A stretch of 64,000 nucleotides of DNA from Polyangiaceae bacterium. Lineage in GTDB: Bacteria; Myxococcota_A; Polyangia; Polyangiales; Polyangiaceae. Position 1 is the stretch's first letter; each line of letters opens with the position of its first letter. Below are positions 53,850 to 62,361 of the stretch, in pieces. A model generated the notes under the pieces. The model was not told the DNA's origin, ran no database searches, and worked only from the letters and a program-made list of their open reading frames with translations. The stretch spans positions 868,001 to 932,000 of the forward strand of contig JADJXL010000028.1 in the NCBI GenBank assembly GCA_016715885.1. Reading direction: 5' to 3'. The position numbers and the translations under genes are program-made.

Positions 53850-55001
53850 TTATTGCTGGGCGTCCCACTCTTCCATTGACAAGCACTTGTCCCCGCGCGC
53901 TTGTTCCTGGAGGCAATAGGTCAGGTAGTGACTTTCTTTCCGTTGGCGTTCCTCTTTCGCGTCATCGTTGACGGGTTGTCGTGGGGGTGGTGTTTGTTGT
54001 TCTGCACCCGCACACGCGACATGGGTGAGCGCAGGGGCGACCAGCAAAGCGAATGGGAGTGCGGTTGCTTGGAGGTAACTCGAGATTTTGGCGGACTTCA
54101 TGACCGTAGCCGAGCACTGGTTTGTCGCGGTGTCAAGGGCTTCCGGTTCTTCCGGCGCAACCTCGGGAACGATAGTTGGCTGCAAACTTGCCGCTTGCGT
54201 CGTGGTCGTTTGTGGGATGCTGTACGGCGTCAAACCCACGGGCATGGCTGAAGGGGGGGTCGCCGACGAACTCGTGGGCAAAAGCGCGCCGCAAACGACG
54301 GTCACCGCCATGGCGCCACTGACGTGCGTTGCGTGCACCAGCACATGCGGGGCCTGCTGCGTGACGTGTGCGACAAACGCGCGCGCGCGCTTCGGCACCA
54401 GTACCAACGCGGCAATCGTCGCGCGAATGGCCGCACGTAGCAATACCAAGAGCCGCCTCTTGCGTGAGTCCACCGTAGACCAGGGTTCGTCTTGTTCTCG
54501 AGCAATGTCGGCAATGGTGCTTTCTTCAGCGTACAGCGCATGAAGAAAGGCTCGATCCTCTGGATCGAGCGCCATGATGGCGGAATCCAGCATCTTGTGC
54601 GCCTCCACGGCCTCGGCGGCCGGTGGAACCCCAGCCAGTTCGGCGATATCCGTGCCGGCAGCAATCTCGCGTTCCGCTCGACGACGCTGGGCGGCGCGGA
54701 TCGTCAGGGCCTCGTACTTCACGAGCTCGCACATCTTTGCGACAAACCTTTTGTCATTTTGGATTGACGGCAGTTCGTTGCTGGGCTTGAGTAATGCCTT
54801 GACGAACGCCTGCTGCACGGCGTCTTCAGGAGAAGCACCGGAATGACGAGTCACCCGTCGCGCGACGGACAACATCGTTCGCGTGAGCTTGGCAAATTGA
54901 TCGGCCGACAAACCAAAAGGGAAATCCGGAGGTCGTTTGCCCATGCAGGTACAGGGCGCGAGCGTACCCGTTTCACTCAACATTTTTTCACTTTTTGTCA
55001 T
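53850..55001 (-). CDS. ECF-like sigma factor with C-terminal extension containing hydrophobic segments
   Basis: About 383 residues; possible starts are 55058, 55001, 54983 and 54944. The N-terminal ~180 residues form an ECF sigma factor: region 2 (FAKLTRTMLSVARRVTRHSGASPEDAVQQAFVKALL) and region 4 (IMALDPEDRAFLHALYAEESTIADIAREQDEPWSTVDSRKRRLL). A ~200-residue C-terminal extension then has a hydrophobic segment (about ATHVSGAMAVTVVCGALL), a Thr/Pro-rich stretch and a second hydrophobic segment (ATALPFALLVAPALTHV) before a short cysteine-containing tail. Fused C-terminal domains in ECF sigma factors can act as sensors. It is divergent from an exported protein with almost no space, so one start is probably too long. 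Confidence 0.75.
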   Translation of the reverse strand: MTKSEKMLSETGTLAPCTCMGKRPPDFPFGLSADQFAKLTRTMLSVARRVTRHSGASPEDAVQQAFVKALLKPSNELPSIQNDKRFVAKMCELVKYEALTIRAAQRRRAEREIAAGTDIAELAGVPPAAEAVEAHKMLDSAIMALDPEDRAFLHALYAEESTIADIAREQDEPWSTVDSRKRRLLVLLRAAIRATIAALVLVPKRARAFVAHVTQQAPHVLVHATHVSGAMAVTVVCGALLPTSSSATPPSAMPVGLTPYSIPQTTTTQAASLQPTIVPEVAPEEPEALDTATNQCSATVMKSAKISSYLQATALPFALLVAPALTHVACAGAEQQTPPPRQPVNDDAKEERQRKESHYLTYCLQEQARGDKCLSMEEWDAQQ

Positions 55002-55010
55002 GCCCTGGCG

Positions 55011-55976
55011 ATGACCTTGCTGGGCGTGGTTTTTTCCGCTCAACCCGCGTTCGGTCATGAGCCACCCGTGATCCTTCCCACGCAGCTCGACTTCGATGCC
55101 TCACGCGCTCCCAAGGTGTGCAACGACGCCGACGGGTTTGCGTCGCTTCTGGGCGGATGGGTCCCCAAGGGCGTGTTGCGGGAGAATGCCGAGCGTCGGT
55201 TGGTGGTGCGTATTCGCTGGACGCCGACGGGCGGCAAACGAGCAGAGGTGTCGCTCGTCGATGCCCAAGGCGCCGTTGTGGCGGAGCGGCACGCGGAATA
55301 TGAAGCCGCGGCCGAGTGCCACTTCGTGCTGCATGACGCCGCGCGGAGTGCAGCACAGCTTTTGGGCGCCTTCGAACCACCGCCGCCGAAGGAACCGGTC
55401 ATCTGTCCCGTGTGCCCACCATCCGCTCCGTCGCCGCCCACACGTCCCTTGCCAACGTCCCCACCGCCTGCGCCGCCCGTGCCAACCATCACGCATGCAC
55501 CAACGCTTCATCGCTCCTCTTTCGGCATTGGCGCACTCATTGGGTCGGGCATTCATTCGGGGCTCGGCGGCGGACCGTATATGCTCCTCAGCTACGCCCC
55601 ATGGCGCCAATGGTCCCATGTGCACGTCGAATTCGAGGGGTCGTGGACATCGCAGACGTCGGAATCCATTCGCACACACGCCATCCCGCTCGTGGGTTCG
55701 TTGTGTTTGGTCCGCGGTGTCGTTCGATTCTGCGGCGGATTGGCGACGACGGTATTTTATTCGAAACAATCACCTATTCATGACGAATTGCATTTGATGG
55801 TCGGCGGTAATGTTCGTATTGGAACCGAATTGTTCGTCCGCGGCCCGTTTGCCATTCGTGCCGACGTTTTCGGACGACTCGCATTTGCAAGGTTTGGCAA
55901 TGCTACGATGGCAATCGACGACCCAAATCGCTTTGCGGCAGGCTTGGCGGTGATGGGCGCGTGGTTGTGCGATTGA
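55011..55976 (+). CDS. Exported protein with Pro-rich linker and beta-rich C-terminus
   Basis: About 321 residues from the ATG at 55011. The signal MTLLGVVFSAQPAFG is short, so a longer start overlapping the sigma gene is possible. Residues of about 25-125 form a beta domain (LRENAERRLVVRIRWTPTGG) with a cysteine pair; a Pro-rich linker follows (PPSAPSPPTRPLPTSPPPA), then a C-terminal region with barrel-like strands (GIHSGLGGGPYMLLSYAPW, VHVEFEGSWTSQT, FAIRADVFGRLAF). It may be an outer-membrane-associated protein. It is divergent from the sigma factor with the hydrophobic C-terminus and might be its target or regulator (inference). Confidence 0.65.
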   Translation: MTLLGVVFSAQPAFGHEPPVILPTQLDFDASRAPKVCNDADGFASLLGGWVPKGVLRENAERRLVVRIRWTPTGGKRAEVSLVDAQGAVVAERHAEYEAAAECHFVLHDAARSAAQLLGAFEPPPPKEPVICPVCPPSAPSPPTRPLPTSPPPAPPVPTITHAPTLHRSSFGIGALIGSGIHSGLGGGPYMLLSYAPWRQWSHVHVEFEGSWTSQTSESIRTHAIPLVGSLCLVRGVVRFCGGLATTVFYSKQSPIHDELHLMVGGNVRIGTELFVRGPFAIRADVFGRLAFARFGNATMAIDDPNRFAAGLAVMGAWLCD

Positions 55977-56020
55977 GTCCTTTCGAGATGCGGGAGCTCG
56001 TCAACGCTGGCGCCGTTGTC

Positions 56021-57688
56021 TCAATCCGCGTTCGGTAAATCGATCTTGTGCGTGAGTTTCTTTTCGAGCACGTGGTACTTGCCGCCATGCGCGTACATGA
56101 GGCTCCGCCACAATTCGAGCCGCGTCACTTTTTCCTGCTGCTTGTATTCTTTTCCGCGAATCCCGACCCAAAGATGATGCGGGGCGCCCAGCATCGAAAT
56201 CCAATCGTACGGGCGACCGTTACGATTGATGTTCCCGAATAGGCGCTTCATGTAATCGTCGAACACCGCGCGCTGCTTTGGATTGCTGCACATCCGACCG
56301 CGGCGGTGGAGCGCCAGCGCTTGCTTGGGATCGGTGAACTCGTTGAGCTGCTTCATCACTTCGTAGCTGCCCGTCGTCCCATAAATATGCGTGATGGCTC
56401 GCTCGTTGTCCGTCGCGTAGCAGAATGCCCCCTGCACGAAATGCATGTCTTGCGGAGCAAAATAATTCGGATCCACGACGTACTTCTCGCCGCTCTTGCC
56501 CACCACCATGATGTCGTATTGCTCGAGGAATTGCGTATCGTACCAAACGACGTGCGTCTGCGGATTGTACCAAATCCGATTGCCCGAATAAAACACCGTC
56601 GCGACCCCGAGCATCAGGGCGAGCTTGTGGCTGTAAAATTTATCGAGAATGGGCGTACCCGTTCGCCCCGTCCAGTAGATGAATACCCAATTGACGAGCA
56701 TCCACTTCCAGAAGCAGACGCCGGTCAGTGTAAAGATGCCGAAATTCAGGCAGAAACACAGGAAAAACCAGAGCCGTGCAACTTTCCGGTGCAGAAAGAA
56801 CGCAACGAGTGCGCCAAACTCGACGATGAGCGTGAACACGGAGAGCGACACGTCATACGGTCGAAAACGCCCGATCAACCCATTGAAGGTTTCATCGCTG
56901 ATGAATGGTAGCCACCCGCGCATGTGCGACGCGAGCGCGAGGTTCGTCAATCGATCCTCGAGCAGCCAGCTATACTGCGGCCCGTAAATCCACTTCGCCA
57001 CGCCCGCGATGTAATAATACGAAGCCCACGATCCGATCCCGACGACGAGCACGTGCCACGGTTGAAATGAACGCCTGGCCGATGCCCAGATGAACACCGA
57101 AAAAATCGTCAAAAGCTCCGTGACCGTACGGAATTCGAAATCATCCAAATTGATGGGCACGTACGCTTCGCGCACGAGCAGGATCCCGAGGCGTGTTGCG
57201 AACGGCACGGCCAGCGGCGTACGCCAGCTCAATGCCAAAAAGCCCACGAGCAGCAATCGATCGAAGACGTGCCCGCGTTGCAAATAATTGTTGTATTCGA
57301 ACGTCGCCCCTGACCACGTCACGATAGCGAGCACACCGATGACCAGGACACGGAAAGATTCCCCGTGCGTCCAATCCGACCATCGCAATTTACGCTTCGA
57401 GAAAACGAAAAAGAGCGTCGGAACCAGGAGAAATAAGATTTCGGGAATCGCCGCTCGATTGCGCGTTGCCGCTTGCTGAATCAGAGCAATGTCCGATTTG
57501 ACGAGACTCAGAACGATGGAGCTCGCTTCGTAATGCTGCGTCCCAATCGGTGCAGAAAACAAAGGTCTTACGGCCGTAACGAGCGCGAGCAGCACGAGCA
57601 CGTGCAGCACTGCCGACAACGATTCCCGGCTGAACTGGCGGGTTATCGCATCGCGGACACGACCGAGTGAGCTTTGAAGTCGAGACAC
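56021..57688 (-). CDS. Multi-pass membrane protein, HTTM-like
   Basis: About 555 residues; the GTG at 57688 is used because AGAGGAAA lies in front of it. Around eight to ten transmembrane helices are visible (VLHVLVLLALVTAVRPLF, FRVLVIGVLAIVTWSG, LLLVGFLALSWRTPLAVP and others). The stretch YYYIAGVAKWIYGPQYSWLL, then VEFGALVAFFLHRKVARLWF and LNFGIFTLTGVCFWKWMLVN, resembles the HTTM region of gamma-carboxylase-like proteins. The C-terminal ~170 residues are soluble. The function of bacterial HTTM proteins is mostly unknown. It is divergent from the glycan cluster and may belong to it. Confidence 0.6.
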   Translation of the reverse strand: MSRLQSSLGRVRDAITRQFSRESLSAVLHVLVLLALVTAVRPLFSAPIGTQHYEASSIVLSLVKSDIALIQQAATRNRAAIPEILFLLVPTLFFVFSKRKLRWSDWTHGESFRVLVIGVLAIVTWSGATFEYNNYLQRGHVFDRLLLVGFLALSWRTPLAVPFATRLGILLVREAYVPINLDDFEFRTVTELLTIFSVFIWASARRSFQPWHVLVVGIGSWASYYYIAGVAKWIYGPQYSWLLEDRLTNLALASHMRGWLPFISDETFNGLIGRFRPYDVSLSVFTLIVEFGALVAFFLHRKVARLWFFLCFCLNFGIFTLTGVCFWKWMLVNWVFIYWTGRTGTPILDKFYSHKLALMLGVATVFYSGNRIWYNPQTHVVWYDTQFLEQYDIMVVGKSGEKYVVDPNYFAPQDMHFVQGAFCYATDNERAITHIYGTTGSYEVMKQLNEFTDPKQALALHRRGRMCSNPKQRAVFDDYMKRLFGNINRNGRPYDWISMLGAPHHLWVGIRGKEYKQQEKVTRLELWRSLMYAHGGKYHVLEKKLTHKIDLPNAD

Positions 57689-57877
57689 GGGTTTCCTCTG
57701 TGAGCAGATCGTGCGAATTCCAAGCCGAGCCGCCTGCTTATACTCTTTCGGACGTGACGCGCGCCCGAAAAAATGACAGGCCTCGTCCGTTTCTCGCACC
57801 CGTCGCAACGCCTGTTTCGATGAGGAGTTCGTCTTCCTCGAACCACGTAACGTAACTGTGCTGATAGGAGCTTTCGC

Positions 57878-58720
57878 GTGTCAAGCTACGAGGATTTGTT
57901 GGGCAGCTCGAACGATGCTGGCCGCGATTATTTCGACGGCGAAGAATTCGCGCTGCGTGCGGGAATCGAAGAGACCCATTACTGGCACGTGCATCGACGC
58001 GGCATCATCCTCGACCAACTCAGGCGATTCGCTTCTCCCGAAACATGCGGCCCGCTCGTCGAGCTCGGATGCGGCATCGGCACCGTCGCCACGCACCTCA
58101 ACGAACACGGCTACCGCGTCGACTACTCGGACGTCTACGGCGCAGCGCTCGATATCGCGGCCAAGCGAGCGCACGACAAGCTTGGTAGCGTCGCTCGAGA
58201 ACGGCGCTTTCTGCGCATGGACGTGACGCGCGGCCTGCCCTTGAAAAGCTGGTCCGGCATCATGCTCTTCGACGTCATCGAACACCTGCCCGATGATTAC
58301 GGCACGCTCGAACACGTGCGCGATGCGCTCGCCGAAGCCGATGGCGGCTTCGTGATGGTCACGGTGCCCGCGTTCCAACTGCTCTGGTCACCGTGGGATG
58401 ACGTCGAGAAGCACAAGCGTCGTTACACGCGTGAAGGTCTTACGGATTTGCTTCATCGCACCGGATTCGAAGTCGTTCAGTCGACGTATTTTTTCGGTCC
58501 GCTCTTCTTCGCAGCGCTCGGCATGAAAGGCGTTCGCACGTTGAAGGATGCGATCGCAGGCGGCGAAAAAGCTCGTGGAATCGCGGACTTGACAGAATCG
58601 AAGAACATCGAGCCGCTCAACCGCGTGATGCTCGGCGTGCTCTCTGCCGAGCGTCTTTGGCTCGAACGCGCACCCCTCCCGCTCGGCACGTCGATCCTCG
58701 CGATCGCCAGGCGTCGCTGA
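57878..58720 (+). CDS. SAM-dependent class I methyltransferase
   Basis: A 280-residue enzyme starting at a GTG preceded by AGGAG. The SAM-binding motif I is VELGCGIGTVATHL (about 61-74), with motif II near VDYSDVY, motif III near RRFLRMDV and the post-motif LFDVIEHLPDDYG. No signal peptide. The C-terminal part has hydrophobic stretches (TYFFGPLFFAALGMKG) that may contact membrane or a lipid substrate. It starts the glycan-type cluster. Sugar or lipid methylation is likely; the substrate is unknown. Confidence 0.88.
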   Translation: MSSYEDLLGSSNDAGRDYFDGEEFALRAGIEETHYWHVHRRGIILDQLRRFASPETCGPLVELGCGIGTVATHLNEHGYRVDYSDVYGAALDIAAKRAHDKLGSVARERRFLRMDVTRGLPLKSWSGIMLFDVIEHLPDDYGTLEHVRDALAEADGGFVMVTVPAFQLLWSPWDDVEKHKRRYTREGLTDLLHRTGFEVVQSTYFFGPLFFAALGMKGVRTLKDAIAGGEKARGIADLTESKNIEPLNRVMLGVLSAERLWLERAPLPLGTSILAIARRR

Positions 58721-58867
58721 ACGTCCCGCATGTGCTTGGAACGGCATTGACGACCTCGAACCTGACGCGCTATCTACCCGAGCCCGGCGCACTTTGGCGT
58801 TTCGGGCTGGGTTCCCTTCTGCATTTGCACTGTTCGCAGCACCCTGCGGACAATCTCGGAGCGTATC

Positions 58868-60514
58868 ATGTGCGGCATCTTCGGCGGCTCCCCTGACCTC
58901 GTCAGCGAGGACGCGGCGAAGCTGCTTCGCCATCGTGGGCCCAACCAGACCGGCCAAGTGCTGCTCTACGCATCCGACGGCGCGCCCATCCTCATCGGCC
59001 AAACTCGCTTGTCGGTCGTCTGCAAGGACGACATCCCCACGCCTTTTCAGCGCGATGGCGCGACGATCACGTTCAACGGCGAGATCTACAACTGGCGACA
59101 GATCCGCAGCGAGCTCGAAGCCAAAGGCCAAACGTTCACGACCGAGACGGACACCGAGGTCGTGCTTTGCGCGTACTTGACGTGGGGACCGGCGTGTCTT
59201 CAGCGCTTCAACGGCATGTTTGCCCTGGCGATTTGGCACGACGACCAACTCTTCTTGGCGCGTGATCGCGTGGGCAAAAAGCCGCTTTTCTACTCGCATG
59301 GCCCAAGGGGACTCGGCTTCGCGTCCGAGCTGAAGGCCATCCGCGATCTCGACTTCGGCGAAGTTCCCATCTGCCGCGCACTCGAGTTCTACTTCGACGA
59401 ACACACGCCTTTCCGCAACGTGAAGAGCGTTCGTCCCGGCGAGTACCTTCGGTACCGTCCCGCGACAAACCAGCTCGAACACAAGACGTGGTGGTCGTTC
59501 CCGGTGACTGCACCGGAAATCGTCGATGAACGAGCGGCCATCCGTCAGTTCCTCGAGCTGTTCGAGGATGCTTGCAAGATTCGCAAGGTGGCCGATGTGC
59601 CCGTGACGATCTTTCTGTCCGGCGGCATCGACTCGTCGCTGATCCAAGCGGTCTTGGGGCTCGACGTGACGTACACGGTGCAGTTCGAGGAGTTCATCGA
59701 CAAGATCAACGAGCGGGACTTGGTGTTCGAGTTTGCGAAGAAGCGCGGCTTCGAGGCGCGCATCATCACGCCCACGCGCGATGACTTTCTCGAGACGTTC
59801 TCGGATCTTGCCCGGCACATCGAGTTTCCGGTGGGCAGCTTCAGCGTGTTGCCGCTCTTCTGTTTGGCGAGACAAGCGCGTCGTGATGGGTTTGTCGTAG
59901 CGATTTCGGGTGAAGGTTCGGACGAGCTCTTCAACGGGTATTACCGTAACGAGCTGCTGCTTCGCGAAGTCGCGGCGCTCGAAGGTGACTTCAAAGGGCC
60001 GTACGGTACGCTTTGCAAGCGTTACTTTGGCACGGATGTCGAGCGTTTTTGTCGTATGGCAAGTCGTCAAGGTTTGTCTGGCGTGCACGAGCTCATCGAA
60101 TTTTTCACGCCTCTTTGGCGCGAGGATCGTTCGTTCGGCCAGAACTTGAGCGCCATCGAAACGATGGTGTTCATGCAGCCTTTGCTCGTGATGGCCGATC
60201 GGTTGAGCATGGGAAATTCGCTCGAAGTGCGAAATCCCTTCCTCGATTACCGCATCATCGAGTTTTCGACGAAATTGTCGGATGGTCTGAAGTACCGCGA
60301 TGGTCACGGAAAATGGTTATTGCGGCAGACCTTGAAAGAGCTCGTCGGACCGGACCTCGGCATTACCAAGCGTACGATCAAGCATGGTCTTCCGGCTCCG
60401 GTGAATCAGTGGCTCTTCAACAGCAACGCCTTCGATCGCAAAGATTGGAACCACGTCCTTTTGGGCGAATGCTTGAAGCAATTGGCCCAAGCGCATCATC
60501 CCTCACACAGGTAA
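58868..60514 (+). CDS. asnB: Glutamine-dependent asparagine synthase, glycan-cluster type
   Basis: A 548-residue enzyme. The N-terminal glutaminase has the nucleophile C2 in MCGIFGG and typical HRGPNQTG, FNGEIYNWRQI and FNGMFALAIW segments. The synthetase domain has the PP-loop SGGIDSS (251-257). AsnB enzymes make asparagine from aspartate, ATP and glutamine. In surface-glycan clusters related enzymes may amidate sugars or other acids; the methyltransferase and GT2 neighbours favour that reading. Length and motifs are complete. Confidence 0.93.
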   Translation: MCGIFGGSPDLVSEDAAKLLRHRGPNQTGQVLLYASDGAPILIGQTRLSVVCKDDIPTPFQRDGATITFNGEIYNWRQIRSELEAKGQTFTTETDTEVVLCAYLTWGPACLQRFNGMFALAIWHDDQLFLARDRVGKKPLFYSHGPRGLGFASELKAIRDLDFGEVPICRALEFYFDEHTPFRNVKSVRPGEYLRYRPATNQLEHKTWWSFPVTAPEIVDERAAIRQFLELFEDACKIRKVADVPVTIFLSGGIDSSLIQAVLGLDVTYTVQFEEFIDKINERDLVFEFAKKRGFEARIITPTRDDFLETFSDLARHIEFPVGSFSVLPLFCLARQARRDGFVVAISGEGSDELFNGYYRNELLLREVAALEGDFKGPYGTLCKRYFGTDVERFCRMASRQGLSGVHELIEFFTPLWREDRSFGQNLSAIETMVFMQPLLVMADRLSMGNSLEVRNPFLDYRIIEFSTKLSDGLKYRDGHGKWLLRQTLKELVGPDLGITKRTIKHGLPAPVNQWLFNSNAFDRKDWNHVLLGECLKQLAQAHHPSHR

Positions 60515-60523
60515 TGGAATCTC

Positions 60524-61567
60524 ATGAAGCGAAGCCTCGTTTCGTTCTTGCGTGACCCCGACTCGGGCGAGCGCCTCAGCTTGACGAATGCGCCCGATGG
60601 CGATGAAATCGATGCCGGCATTTTGAAGTCCGAATCGGGGGCGGAATACCGGATTTCCGGTGGCGTTCCCGGCATGGTGCGCGAAGACAAGTTTGCCGAG
60701 GGGCAAAAGGAGACGGTCGAGAGTTTTTCCTGGAAATGGGAAAAGGCGAAACATTACCGCAAGACGACCGAAGGCCATTACGTCAAGTGGTATCTCGATC
60801 GTTATGGATTCGGCACCGAGGAAAACCTGGCGAAGCTGCTCGAGGGCAAAAAGAACATTCTCGACGCGGGCACGGCGCATGGTCGTGACGCAGAGATGTA
60901 CGTACGCAATTCGAAAGCCACGGTGTTCGGCATCGACATCAGTTACGGCATTCGCAATGCGTATCGGGACATCGGGCATTTGCCGTCGCTGCACCTGGTC
61001 CAGGCCGACTTGACGCGCCTGCCTTTCCCCGAAAACTTCTTCGATTTCATCGGCTGCGATCAAGTCATTCACCACACGCCGAATACGCGCACGTCGCTCG
61101 GGCATCTCGTGACGCGCCTCGCTCCGGGTGGTCATATTGCGTTTTACGTGTACAAGAAAAAAGGCCCCGTGCGTGAATTCTGCGACGATCACATTCGCGC
61201 CCAAACGGTGCACATGTCGCCCGAAGAATGCATGAAGGTTTCCGAGGCCATCACGAAACTCGGCAAAGCCCTTTCGGACCTCAAGGTCACCGTGGACGTG
61301 CCCGAAGACATTCCGATTTTGGGCATCAAAGCCGGCAAGCAGGACATCCAGCGTTTCATTTACTGGAACATGTTCAAGTGCTACTGGAACGACACGATGG
61401 ATTGGGACGCCAACGTGATCACCAATTTCGATTGGTATCACCCGCTGCACGCGCACCGGCATACGCTGGAAGAAGTGAAGCAATGGTGTGCCGAGCTTGG
61501 CCTCGAAATTCAGCACGTCGACGTGCAGGAATCGGGCATCAGCACGCTGGCAAAGAAATCCGCGTAA
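60524..61567 (+). CDS. SAM-dependent methyltransferase with Trm112-like N-terminus
   Basis: A 347-residue enzyme starting 10 bases after asnB. The first ~60 residues (FLRDPDSGERLSL, SESGAEYRISGGVPGMV) look like the small Trm112-type domain seen in front of some methyltransferases, though without obvious zinc cysteines. The SAM site is ILDAGTAHGRDAEM (about 112-125), with FGIDISYGI as motif II and FFDFIGCDQVIHHTPNT as motif IV region. It belongs to the glycan cluster; the substrate is unknown. Confidence 0.87.
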   Translation: MKRSLVSFLRDPDSGERLSLTNAPDGDEIDAGILKSESGAEYRISGGVPGMVREDKFAEGQKETVESFSWKWEKAKHYRKTTEGHYVKWYLDRYGFGTEENLAKLLEGKKNILDAGTAHGRDAEMYVRNSKATVFGIDISYGIRNAYRDIGHLPSLHLVQADLTRLPFPENFFDFIGCDQVIHHTPNTRTSLGHLVTRLAPGGHIAFYVYKKKGPVREFCDDHIRAQTVHMSPEECMKVSEAITKLGKALSDLKVTVDVPEDIPILGIKAGKQDIQRFIYWNMFKCYWNDTMDWDANVITNFDWYHPLHAHRHTLEEVKQWCAELGLEIQHVDVQESGISTLAKKSA

Positions 61568-61606
61568 GCCAATCGATGGACGAGCGCATCAACCTTGGAA
61601 TGAATC

Positions 61607-62341
61607 ATGGCAGACGTCGAGTTATCGGTCATTGCACCTTGCTACAATGAAGAGGGCAACGTCGATGTCCTCGTGCGCCGAGCTTTGGCGACGTTTGCCA
61701 GCATGGGCATTCGTGGCGAGCTCGTATTGATCGACGACGGCAGCAAGGACCGCACGTGGGATTGCATCAGCGAAGCCATGAAGGCGCATCCCGAGGTGCG
61801 GGGCGTGCGCCACGTGAAGAACCGCGGCATCGAAGGCGGCTGGCGAAGCGGCCTCGACCATGCGAGGGCCGACGTCATTTGCCTCATCGATTCCGACTTG
61901 CAAAACCGCCCGGAAGACATTCAGCGATTATGGGAGACGTACAAGCGCGAGCAGGTGGACATCGTGCAGGCCGTTCGGCATCCGGATGGGCTCGAAAAAC
62001 ACCGGTTGCTTTTCAGCCGCGGGCTCAACTTGATGCTCAACGTGACATTCGGGACGCACCTCAAGGACAGCAAATCGGGCTTCATCCTTTGTCGCAAGGA
62101 AGTATTTCGCTCGATATTGGATCACAAGTATCGTTATCGATACTTTCAAAGCTTCATTGGGGCAGCCGCAGGCGTGCGTAAATTCACGATTGCCGAGGTC
62201 GATACGCCGTTCGAGCAGCGCCACGCTGGGCAATCGTTTCTCGCTGATTTTCCCGTGCGCGTAGTCACGCGCATCGTATGGGAACTAGCCAAATTCCGCG
62301 TGGAAACGTTGACCGATCCCCGCCATCGCCGTCGTTCGTAA
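61607..62341 (+). CDS. Family 2 glycosyltransferase (DPM1-like)
   Basis: A 244-residue GT2 enzyme. SVIAPCYNEEGNVDVLVRRA starts the nucleotide-binding fold; VLIDDGSKDRTWD and LIDSDLQNRPEDI carry the two acidic sites, the second being the DxD-like DSD. The pattern matches polyprenyl-phosphate mannosyl/glucosyl transferases. It has no C-terminal membrane helices, so it would act at the cytoplasmic face. It starts 39 bases after the methyltransferase and precedes the sulfatase-superfamily gene by 20 bases, so all form one operon. Confidence 0.92.
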   Translation: MADVELSVIAPCYNEEGNVDVLVRRALATFASMGIRGELVLIDDGSKDRTWDCISEAMKAHPEVRGVRHVKNRGIEGGWRSGLDHARADVICLIDSDLQNRPEDIQRLWETYKREQVDIVQAVRHPDGLEKHRLLFSRGLNLMLNVTFGTHLKDSKSGFILCRKEVFRSILDHKYRYRYFQSFIGAAAGVRKFTIAEVDTPFEQRHAGQSFLADFPVRVVTRIVWELAKFRVETLTDPRHRRRS

Positions 62342-62361
62342 ACTTCCAAGCGTAGCTACCC

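Noticed and set aside
58388..60307. 639-aa open frame on the minus strand
   Set aside because: Antisense to the clear asnB gene and the 3' end of a methyltransferase; a shadow of GC-rich codon usage.
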